Part shown: piece by piece, positions 55,512-64,000 of the stretch
Position numbering within the stretch: position 1 is the stretch's first letter
Layout: every line of letters starts with the position of its first letter
The notes under the pieces: model-generated
Database searches by the model: none
What the model saw: only the letters and a program-made list of their open reading frames with translations
What the model was told of the DNA's origin: nothing
Translations under genes and position numbers: made by a program
Source: Eleusine coracana subsp. coracana
Taxonomy: Eukaryota; Streptophyta; Magnoliopsida; Poales; Poaceae
Assembly: GCA_032690845.1 (NCBI GenBank)
Contig: CM064433.1
Coordinates: forward strand, 33,602,658 to 33,666,657
DNA length: 64,000 nt
Reading direction: 5' to 3'

Positions 55512-56089
55512 TTATTTATAAGACACAATTAATGATTGTTCAATCATGATATATATGAGAATATTTAGATTTATGGAGAAGATCTTAATTATTCTATGCC
55601 CATAAGATCAAGTCTTGGACTTAGTATGATTCATATGTTTTTCATTAGCATAAATCTTATCTGTAAATGTATATATATTCACATGTGAGTATTCTAATGG
55701 TAAAGTTGTATCTGCATGCTCCCTTCCTTGCAATTTTAAGTTCAACTCAGTAAGCAGCAAAGTAACATATGAGTAGCAGTGGTGATGCTTTCAATCATAG
55801 TCGTATAGGACCAACTCCTGGCAAGGTAAAGGCATAATCTAGGGCACACAACGAGTGAAAGCTCGGAGGATGAAACACACAATATGCAGTGTTTTGGTTC
55901 AGTACCAACCATTGCCGGGAAAACTTTTAAATATGATCTTTCTACAGTTGGGTTCATTTGAGATCCATGGCAACAAGGGCCCTGCCGGTTTTTTCCTTTC
56001 TGTCCTTGGTGATGTGTAAGCAGAGGTAACTATTTCGAGGTTCACTGACGGTTCTTTCAAATTTTCTTTTACATGTGTAATGTAAGTCC
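55512..56089. repeat. Segmental repeat unit B, part 3 (tail)
   Basis: After the Helitron block the sequence aligns with 58315-59150 of unit C (shared phrases include cataaatcttatctgtaaatgta, tatctgcatgctccct and gtagcagtggtgat). No gene is seen. Frames here are short and not conserved between the copies. Confidence 0.7.
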
Positions 56090-56885
56090 TCTCACTTGAT
56101 AGCGTGACATGGAGCCCGCGCCAGCGTCGGGGCTGCTCGATGCCGCGGATGCACCGACACTGTCAGATTACTGTGACAAGAAGAAGAAGATGTTGGTAGT
56201 GGCAGGTCGCCAGGATTTGTACATTGCACATTGCACGGCCTCACAGTCCAGAGGCAAGTCAAAAGCAGTGTGTGTAGTGTAGAGTGCAGCATGCACGTGG
56301 GGCAGGTGGTGTCCCCTGCCGGAGAAATGACGAGGGGCGCACGGCCGGAGGGAGCAACGAACGCTGCCGACGTGTACACGTTTCCTCATTAAAGTGGCCA
56401 TTGCCCACCTATACATACCCGGCCATATCTCGGGCTACATCTCCTCACATATGCACACAAGACGCTTGTACTGGTCCTGTAAATTCGTCGCGCTGCAGCA
56501 GCTTACGCACACGTATTTTAACCGATCTTGCTTCGCTCAGCCACAGCGCCGCCGACCGACGACGGACGGATGAAGGCGCCAGCTAGCCAGCCGGCCGGCC
56601 CGATGTAGCTAGTGGGTCGACCGATCGACTGCTGGCGGCTGGCGCTCGCATCGTCGTTTTGCGCAGTGCCTCCTGCAAGTTGTGCTGCCGGCTGCTAGGG
56701 CTACACGGATGCCAAGCCCGCTCGGGCGCGCACCGCCCACCGCCCACCACCAACAACAACTATACAAAGGCCTCCACATCCAGAAATTTGGTATTAGTAC
56801 TATGTAGATTTTGCACGTTGCCATTATGCACTTACAAAGCCGCCCGACATGCATGTTTAAACTTGGCTCGTCCGACATTATGTTT

Positions 56886-56949
56886 AAACAAAATAAAGCT
56901 ATATCTCATTCTCATCGTGATGAGAATGAGATATAGCTTTATTTTGTTT
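56886..56949. repeat. Perfect hairpin with 31-bp arms
   Basis: Arms 56886-56916 and 56919-56949 are exact inverted copies around a two-base loop. The right arm (gatgagaatgagatatagct) corresponds to single-copy sequence in unit B near 50010, so the left arm arose as an inverted duplication in unit C only. Confidence 0.9.
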
Positions 56950-57341
56950 TGTTTTGTAAGGCCCACAAAGCCGTCCGACATGCATGTTTAAACTGTCTCA
57001 GGCGGCATCTGCCGTGCTACTACCTGCTACGCGTCGTCGTGTTTCTGTTATTAAATACGTTTAATTCTACGTCGAGTGTCTGAGAGAGATCATGAACGAG
57101 GAGCTTAACGTTGAGTGACTGCGTGGAGTTTAAGCCCTCTGGAGTCCACACTGGTTGTATAGAAGGAAACCGGCCAGCGTTGATCTTGATCATTACTCCA
57201 TCGCATTGTCTCATATTAGTATATTGCTATGAACTTGCACGGAGTAAATACTAGTCTGGGTACACACTAGGTGAAGATGAAATGCATGTTTATTGAGAGT
57301 TTTTTTTCTGCATCAAACAAATAGATGCATTATTGCTACGT

Positions 57342-57757
57342 CTAATCATGTCTACAACAGCACTGGCCCAAATCGTCGCAGTAGGAGCCTGCAGCCGGGA
57401 AGTCTGAACTTTCACAGACCCTGCGGCACTCCCTAGGAGTACAAGGGGTTCTTCCCATTGGGAAACACCGATATTGTGGAGGCGGTGGTGGTGGTGCATG
57501 TGGTGGTGAGCACTGATGACCTTTGGAGCCTGTACATGCATGCAACACAGTAGAAGAAATCTGGCAAGATCTCGGTATTGCTCACTGTTAATTTAAAAAC
57601 ACCTAGATATTCTATTGTTGATCCAGTAAGAGAAAGGGTGCTTACACATTCCCCCGGCTTGACAGGATGGGAAGGTGGTGGAGATGATCGCAAGAAACAA
57701 AAAAACAGCGACGGTCAAGAACGTGGTCCTTGTCCCTCTGCTCTTGACTAGGGCCAT
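57342..57757 (-). CDS. Cysteine-rich secreted defensin-like peptide, two exons
   Basis: Exon 1 is 57757-57646 and exon 2 is 57529-57342, with a 116-bp intron (57645-57530) starting GTAAGC and ending ACAG; the split codon restores TGC. The product has 99 residues. Residues 1-34 form a signal peptide (MALVKSRGTR, then a hydrophobic core ending SCQA). The mature part has ten cysteines at 38, 44, 59, 67, 72, 76, 88, 94, 95 and 96, with a six-proline spacer at 50-55. C72-xxx-C76 and C94-x-C96 fit the CS-alpha-beta pattern of defensin-like peptides, and a signal-peptide exon separated from the mature exon is usual for that family. The extra cysteines and proline spacer are atypical, so another cysteine-rich class is possible. 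A TATA box lies about 95 bp upstream. A secreted antimicrobial or signalling role is inferred only. Confidence 0.78.
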
Positions 57758-57847
57758 GAGTAAAGGAAACCTTGCCTCTTTCGTGATAAAGAGAGGATTA
57801 TTGTTTTCTGTATATGTATGTTCTTGTTACGGTGAGTGTTCTCTGGT

Positions 57848-57862
57848 ACTTATATAGAACCA
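57848..57862 (-). promoter_or_regulatory. TATA box of the cysteine-rich peptide gene
   Basis: The minus strand reads GTTCTATATAAGTAC about 95 bp before the ATG. It is conserved in sequence and spacing in the unit B copy. Confidence 0.7.
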
Positions 57863-59160
57863 AACCACTGTATAAGTCAATACTAATTTAAAAGGTATAC
57901 CTCTATCATCTTCATCTATCACTATGTCTGATGGCTTGTATAACATGGATACCACACGCATTAAATCCATGTAGTTACCCAAGATTTTCCCCTTAATTAT
58001 TTTGTGTACCACTTCCGGTCAAAATCTAATCTTGGTTTTATATAAGAAAAGATATGGGTATCAGTTTTAATCTGCTCTAAAAATTAGACTGATCCAAAAA
58101 TCCAATATTGGATACTATTTTGTACAAGAAGAGATATGGGCACTACTTGTCTACTCTCGGCCCTTCAAGAAAATTTAATACTGCTTTGTGTGTGAAGAGA
58201 TACCATGCAGTACCCGTCCACTCTCTGCCGAATACTAGATATACAAACACTATACATCATCTATGAAGATATGCTGCATTACATGTCTATTACGTACCTT
58301 TACTATCATTAATAAGCCACAATTAATGATGTTTTAGCGTGATATGAAAATTAAGATTTATGAAGAAGATGTTATTATACTATATCCATAAGATCAACCC
58401 TTGGACATAGTAAGATACATATCTTTTTCACAAACATAAATCTTATCTGTGAATGTAAATATTCCAATGGGCACACTGTATTTGCCTTCCAAAAATATTT
58501 ACTACTACTTGTGTGTGAAGAGATACGACGCATTACCTGTCTACTTTGTTCCAAGTACTAAACACTAAACATTATCTACAAAGATATGATGCATTACCTG
58601 TCTACTCCGTAGCTTTACTGTCATTAATAAGGCACAATTAACGGTTGTACGAAATTTATATGAAAGTTAAGACATATGGAGAAGATCTTATTATAGTATA
58701 CCCTTGAAATCAAGTCTTGGACTTAGTTTGATATATATATTTTCAGAAGCATAAATCTTATCTGTAAATGTAAATATATTGGCATGTGAGTATTCCAATG
58801 GTTAAACTGTATCTGCATGCTCCCTCCCATGCAATTTTTAAGTTGATGTCACAGACTGAACATTATCCACTACAACAGATCATCACAACGATGTGTATAT
58901 ATGAAAGTTAAGACATAGAGATGAGGTTTATGGAGAATAGCCTGATTTTTCAATTATTAGTCAATAAGCAATGAAATATCATGTCAGTAGCAGTGGTGAT
59001 ACTTTCAATCATATTTGTAGAGGACCAACACTTAGCAAGGTGAAGGAAGAATCTAAGGCACACAACGAATGAAGCACCGGTGATGAACCACACAATATAT
59101 AGAATTTTGGTTCAGTACGAACCTGCATAAAACAATCGAATTTGGTCTAGCTACATTTCG

Positions 59161-60198
59161 GAAATACTTTAACTTGTTTTGACAAACAAAATATGTAGTG
59201 TTTTTTTTATTTTGATGAACACAAGAATACATTGTATTCTAAATACCAACCTTTTTCTTCATTGTTTAGGGTTTTAGTATGCAAGCCATGCTTTATTGTC
59301 AATGCATTTCAGTGGACGAATTTTTTACAACACAATGTACATATTGTTTTCATCTCCAACCTTGATGGCCAACAAGATTATCACTCACTCCAACTCCGTG
59401 TCTCATATTACATACTAGTAAGTTGCACTATTTTTACCCAGCACGTGGCTCAAAATGATCTCTCATGATTTGGCCTCCACCACATTCAAGGTTCTGACAA
59501 ATCCTTCATTAGGCTAATGAGTTGGTCATTGTACTCGGCTTCCCAATCAGAATTGGTAAACCTCTAGAAAGATCTTTCTATTGTATACTTTGTATTTATA
59601 CATATTAATCACATATAGATCAACTTTATGATTTGACTGTGTTCATGTGGTACTAAGGTGTCGGCAACCAATAAGAGGGAGGGGGTGGGGGGGGGGGGGG
59701 GGGGAACTTGAGCTCCTCTAAACCTTTGGTTGGATCCGCCCAAGTAGAAATTGATTGACATTGCCCCTCTAAAATGGACAATCTTATATAGTGATTGTTT
59801 CTCATCTACCCTATTAGAATAAGACAATTACCCATTTGATATTGGCACTCATGTTGGCGATCCAACTCCTGTTATTAGAGGAAAACTACTGACCCATCAA
59901 ATCATCGCTGTTAGGAAGGGAGCCATCTGGGAAATTACTACAGCGTATACAAGAAATCAAAGCACAACAAGCACAGGAAATCCATGCATAGGTATGATAT
60001 CTCCTGATACCAGTCATGTGTTTTGGTGCCTGGACATGCAATCCTACTGTTTCTCTACTTGTCAAATATTTTAGAACACATATCTATTCTATTTTTGTAT
60101 GTCATTAGATAGAACTGGTGTTTTGGAAATATTTTTTTAGTATCATAGAATGTTCTCACTAGAAAAGCTTGATTAGCACACATAGTAATTCAGATTGG
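59161..60198. other. Intergenic DNA with a long G-run
   Basis: A 78-codon plus frame at 59232-59468 has no recognisable domain. A G-rich tract of about 30 bases at 59680-59704 could form a quadruplex. Otherwise the sequence is AT-rich without coding signal. Confidence 0.35.
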
Positions 60199-60270
60199 AG
60201 CTGCACCTATGAGTTGCTGCTAGCTTTTCCTGACAGCTGCACCTATGAGTTGCTGCTAGCTTTTCCTGAC
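60199..60270. repeat. Perfect 36-bp tandem duplication
   Basis: Units 60199-60234 and 60235-60270 are identical (start agctgcacctatgagttgct). Identity suggests a recent slippage or repair event. Confidence 0.95.
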
Positions 60271-60800
60271 ATGGAAAGAGTAAATTTGATCAAATACTTG
60301 TCTTTATATGTGGCTTGCAACAGGGGGCAACTGGTTCATCTCATATCGGCTCCCCTTCGTCTCATGGAAATGACACTCATGCTAATATTGGTGCAAGTGA
60401 TGACACCAATGGCAGTCACGAGGTTGCTACTCAAAATCATGACTTGTGATCTCTGCGCATGAAGCATCACTAACTTGTGGTTGATGTTTTGGCAGTTCTA
60501 ACAAACTTATGCCTTTTCTATGAGACGTGAGGAATTTGGTTGATTGTTATGTATGACTGTACAGCTTATAGTAGCCTAAAACTGAAAGGAATCATGGGGA
60601 ATTCTAATACTGAAATGGTAGATGGTTTGGCTGTGACAATGCTTGTAATGGATGGGAAACAATTATGGATCATGAAACAACTTTTCAAATTTAATTTTAC
60701 ATTTTCTAAGGCCACATATGGTACCATTTTTCTGGCTGTTCATGAATATTTGCTGTCTGAACATGTTTGACATGTTTATTATTTTTCTAACGGGCTGCAT
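60271..60800. other. Intergenic DNA
   Basis: Frames at 60169-60462 and 60540-60770 (plus) are short and without family resemblance; the second reads MIVMYDCTAYSSLKLK. They may be remnants of transposon coding sequence, considering the motif cluster that follows. Confidence 0.25.
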
Positions 60801-61120
60801 CCGACAGAAATATTTTCTAGTTATCTCTGACGGTTTGAATATCCGTCAGAGTTCCTTTACTGTTGTACAAGTCTGATGGAACCTGTCAGGAAAATAATTT
60901 GCACAGGTCTGACTGAACAAATATTTTATGTCACGGAAATGACAGAGATTGCTGTCAGAGTTATTATTTCTGATGGAAAATTTGTATTTTAGTGTCGCTC
61001 TGTTGCAGAGGGTATTTTGCTGAAAGAAAAACCAATCGCTGACAAGTCTTACATTTTCAGTGACAGTTTTCGTCCATCACTAAAATTCCAGTATGCTCAT
61101 TATTTGTCCGGTCGGGGGCA
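60790..61120. mobile_element. Possible CACTA subterminal remnant
   Basis: Variants of tctgacgg and its inverse ccgtcaga/ctgtcagag occur about ten times in 330 bp in both orientations. Such arrays are typical of CACTA subterminal regions. No complete CACTA terminus or target duplication was found. Confidence 0.35.
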
Positions 61121-62350
61121 CCACATGGAGCATTACATCACTATTAAGTTTTTGCTGCAATCCTTTTACGACGACCGTGAATAGCGCTAATAGCTAAATA
61201 ACACCGGCAAGATAAACAATGCACATACCTGTTGCTCCAGATGTTGTGCCGATTGGTATCATGATCTAAGTGGACTTCTTACAAGTAGAAAGACATAAGA
61301 GGGAAACAAGATTAAAAACAAGCATGAACGGGAGATAGATCGATCAACTGATACACGTAGAACATCACCTCCATCACTTACCGCAATGACGATGCATTAC
61401 GGCTCTTGAACCTTGGTCTAATTGAATTCATAGACTAATTAGAGCCTAATTACAGCTTCATCACGTGGATCAACTCATCTTAGAACCCTAGATAGATCTT
61501 CTAACTAGCCAACTAGAAGAAATCTAGACAACTAAGCTACATGGTGAAATCGGCGGCATAACACCATAAGTTTTGTCTCTCAACCCGTAATACTTTGATT
61601 AATTAACTGACAATTGGTATAGAGGGAGGCGCCCTTTGAGACTTATATATAGTGGGGAGGCATCCTCCACCGACCTATACATGAGATCTAACAAAAGGAA
61701 ACAAATCTAGACCGGTTACAACTTGGACAGGATTTCCTTTTTCACAGCTCTACATTCCAAAATTCATATCTCTGCCATCCGGACTCCAAACGAGGCAAAC
61801 TCGGACTCTATAATGTATCACTAGAAAAGATCTACAACTTTGGTATTCAACCAAAGTTCAGTAAACTTTGTCTTCATATCCAAAAATGCGTTGCAATATA
61901 TTCCATCCAGAGTCAGACTCCTCTGTGCAGTACTCATTATGGGCCCCATATCTCCTTGCTACGAAATCCAAATAGGGTCATCCATATATGTTTCGGAAAG
62001 ATCTCAATGAGTTCTACAAGTTTGTAGCTCAACCTTTTCTCATTTGAGACTGTCGTGAACTCTGAATCTCAGATTTTCAGAAATATTTTAGGTGAGCCTT
62101 CTAGAAGACATGAAAACCAAGCAATGGAGTTTGCGCCTTGTGTGATGGACGTCCAAGAGGGCTTGAGGTGCCATGGGCTAAGATTTCGACGGATCATTGA
62201 TGGATAATTCACCCTGCTTGTATAATATGTTGTATTTCGCCTAAAATGACACAAAACACGAAAAGACACTAAACGAGCAAAATATCATGATTAGCGGCAA
62301 TAACCAATATAATATGATAAATCATCATCAATATATCAAAAGAATTTGGC
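61121..62350. mobile_element. Probable degenerate LTR-retrotransposon remnant
   Basis: The segment includes attggtatcatgatc near 61250, a damaged form of the Met-tRNA primer site, a TATA-like cttatatatagtgg near 61641, and a stretch at 61730-62060 of the kind found in grass LTRs (tctctgccatccggactccaaa), similar to phrases in the Tat-like LTR. LTR ends could not be fixed and no pol coding sequence remains. Confidence 0.3.
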
Positions 62351-62900
62351 GCTAAAAGGTGATCATAGTGGGCAGCAACAACTGTTCGGTTTGATCTGGT
62401 GTGGAATCGACTGACTGCTTCCTCTTGGATCCTTTTGGGCGGTGTACCTTCTGCCGCCGACTTCTGTGGCTATAGCAGAGCCAGCTCATGTGCGTGAGGG
62501 TTGTTTAATGAGAGGTCTACCAACTAATCCTGCTCCGTACTATGACCATGTGTCGATACATACCCTCGGTTGACATGGTTCTGACAAACATTGTCTCAGT
62601 GATCACTCTCATTATTTGATGCATTCCATATCGATATATCTGCCTCCCGTGTTATATGTCATCTTATTAGATTGTTCTCACCGTGTGGTACATACACCCT
62701 TGCTCGATATAGTTCTGACAAGCGTTCTTCAGAGATGCGTTATGTCCTACCCGATTGAGTGCTCCGCTAGTGCAGCTAGTTAGTCTCCATGGGAAGGAGC
62801 TGGCAGACTGGGGTTTGAACTCTAGTTCTTGTCATTAAAGGTCACAACGTGTTGCTTGGGTATTTCTAGAAACTAGTAAGGTTGGCCGCGCATATTGCAC
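62351..62900 (-). mobile_element. Helitron-like 3' terminus (minus) and adjoining sequence
   Basis: On the minus strand GCCGTGCAATATGCGCGGC folds into a hairpin followed by a spacer and CTAG at 62873, then T. A tRNA B-box-like ggggtttgaactcta lies at about 62811. The rest of the stretch shows nothing coding. Confidence 0.4.
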
Positions 62901-63088
62901 GGCTAGAAATAATAATGATATGTTATAATTTTCTATATATCTTAGGCTTTATATTTTATCAAGTGATGTTTATATCTATATTAGTATCTTATATAAGTTT
63001 ATATACATAACAAAAGGACCAATGTTTATTGGCTCACAAATCATCAGCTATGTTACCTCCTAAAACAAGTTTGTGTCTGCGTGTGAGC

Positions 63089-63091
<3 letters not shown>

Positions 63092-63122
<31 letters not shown>
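63092..63122. repeat. (GT)n microsatellite
   Basis: About fifteen uninterrupted GT units. Confidence 0.95.
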
Positions 63123-63124
<2 letters not shown>

Positions 63125-63637
63125 TTTATAGAGGTGATACTGAAGTACTCTTTTATAGAGCATTTATCTTTGTTATACATTTTTATGGGCGTCTTGGTTT
63201 CTGTTTTTGGCTTGGTTGATCAGTTTGAAAATACCCCGGTTTGAGAACCTGCCTTTGTCACAAGTTCTTACACTTGTTCAGGTGGGCACCCACCATTGCC
63301 CAAATTTATTTTTTTTTCGTACCCGATCGATTCACATAATCCCAATTATTTATTTCCTTGCCACCTGTCCGAGGTTTGGAGGCATGTGCATAGTGATCAA
63401 AAGATTCTCCACTTGTATGAACTCGCGATCAGGATCGCTTGACGAATTAATGAACGCAGAGACGACCTGTAGGGTTTCCTTGTGATTACATTATACTAAC
63501 AAACATTATAATTTCCTCATAAGGTGACGTCCCAACAGCGACATGGCATGTCCTCAGTCTGCTATTCCCATGTTATTCGGAAAAAAATAAAAAAGAGAAA
63601 TTTACTAATTATTGCCATGATAAATAATTAGAACTTC
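63123..63637. other. Intergenic DNA
   Basis: Nothing recognisable. The frame at 63207-63485 (plus) has no domain or supporting context. Confidence 0.35.
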
Positions 63638-63902
63638 TAAATAAGCTATTTAGCACCACAATATTTATGGTTGCGGAGTGAAAGATTTGCGGTGATGAGT
63701 GAAAATTTTATGGTTATGAGAATGAAATATAATTTTTGTACGTTTGCATGTGAATAAATTTATGGTTGGCAGTGAAAGTCTTATGGTTGTGGGTGAAAAT
63801 TTATGGTTGTGAATGAAAGCCTTATGGTTGGGGATAGAACGTTTATGGTTGTGGAGGTAAAACACTTATGGTCATATCGTGCGGTGCTAAATAGCTATTT
63901 AA
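63638..63902. mobile_element. MITE-like element filled with ttatggttgtg repeats
   Basis: Terminal inverted repeats of about 20 bp (taaataagctatttagcacc and, inverted, ttaaatagctatttagcacc) enclose about ten degenerate copies of ttatggttgtgaatgaaa. The minus frame reads repeated HNHK units only because of this DNA repeat. The target duplication is unclear. Confidence 0.6.
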
Positions 63903-64000
63903 CCTGGTGGTTTTCCTTGGTTGTTCTTGCTAGATCAATATTATATATTGGATACTGCTCTGTACAATGGGTGATGTGTTGCATTACTCATTTACACCTT

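Larger units (their letters stand above)
56090..59160. repeat. Segmental repeat unit C
   Basis: Its first 300 bp match unit A part 1 weakly, 56640-58330 matches unit B part 2 strongly, and 58320-59150 matches unit B part 3. It contains the intact cysteine-rich peptide gene, a 64-bp hairpin at 56886-56949, and an internal tandem duplication of about 330 bp (from about 58140 and about 58470; both copies carry tgtgtgaagagata and a shared cattaataag end). Confidence 0.75.

Noticed and set aside
59680..59704. Regulatory G-quadruplex
   Set aside because: Similar homopolymer G or C runs occur at 4198, 13799, 31555, 31837 and 40564 in unrelated contexts, so this is more simply slippage.
63665..63865. 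Histidine-rich HNHK repeat protein or metal-binding peptide
   Set aside because: It is the translation of a degenerate ttatggttgtg DNA repeat inside a MITE-like element.
63638..63902. CRISPR-like array
   Set aside because: Repeats are short, variable and without unique spacers, and the context is a plant nuclear genome with flanking inverted repeats.

Overview
The window is plant nuclear DNA, most likely from a grass and plausibly Oryza or a close relative. The reasons are GT-AG introns, an intact extracellular leucine-rich-repeat receptor-like protein gene, Stowaway-type and other MITEs, CACTA, MULE and Helitron DNA transposons, Tat-like and Tekay-like Ty3/gypsy retrotransposons and an L1-type LINE. 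The species call is an inference from family content. Most of the 64 kb is mobile DNA in nested layers. Only two or three host genes look functional.

Layout. 1-5596: repeat-derived DNA with Helitron 3' ends, a small broken gene (2350-2664, minus) and a 1.03-kb non-autonomous CACTA element (2989-4019). 5597-8071: an intact intronless receptor-like protein gene (plus). 8072-10422: Helitron ends, a tandem duplication and the start of a segmental repeat (unit A). 10423-29128: one Tat-like gypsy element (minus) whose right LTR is split by a 9.3-kb CACTA element (19467-28763). That CACTA carries a TNPA/Ptta-type gene, a truncated TNP2 transposase and a captured F-box/KIB1-4 (DUF295) gene fragment. 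29129-31995: the rest of unit A with two MITE insertions. 31996-43337: a LINE (minus) with a 14-bp target-site duplication, itself invaded by a Tekay-like gypsy element with a 3.8-kb LTR. A later deletion removed the middle of the LINE and the 3' half of the gypsy. 43470-56080: unit B, interrupted by a FAR1-type MULE (45771-49689) and a 4.1-kb Helitron-bounded block (51396-55511). 56090-59160: unit C. 59160-64000: transposon remnants, a GT microsatellite and a repeat-filled MITE.

Main biological result. Units A, B and C are diverged tandem copies of one segment. Units B and C each carry a small two-exon minus-strand gene for a secreted cysteine-rich peptide, which single-frame ORF inspection does not show. 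The unit C copy (57342-57757, 99 aa) has a signal peptide, ten mature cysteines with a CxxxC...CxC arrangement as in defensin-like (CS-alpha-beta) peptides, and a polyproline spacer. The unit B copy (50598-50929, 71 aa) has the same start, intron length and TATA box but lost about 75 bp of exon 2, leaving only four mature cysteines. Paralogous units preserve empty sites for the gypsy, MITE, MULE and Helitron insertions, so the relative order of events can be read from the window. The receptor-like protein gene and the peptide genes are both of defence-related types, but nothing in the sequence shows that they act together.
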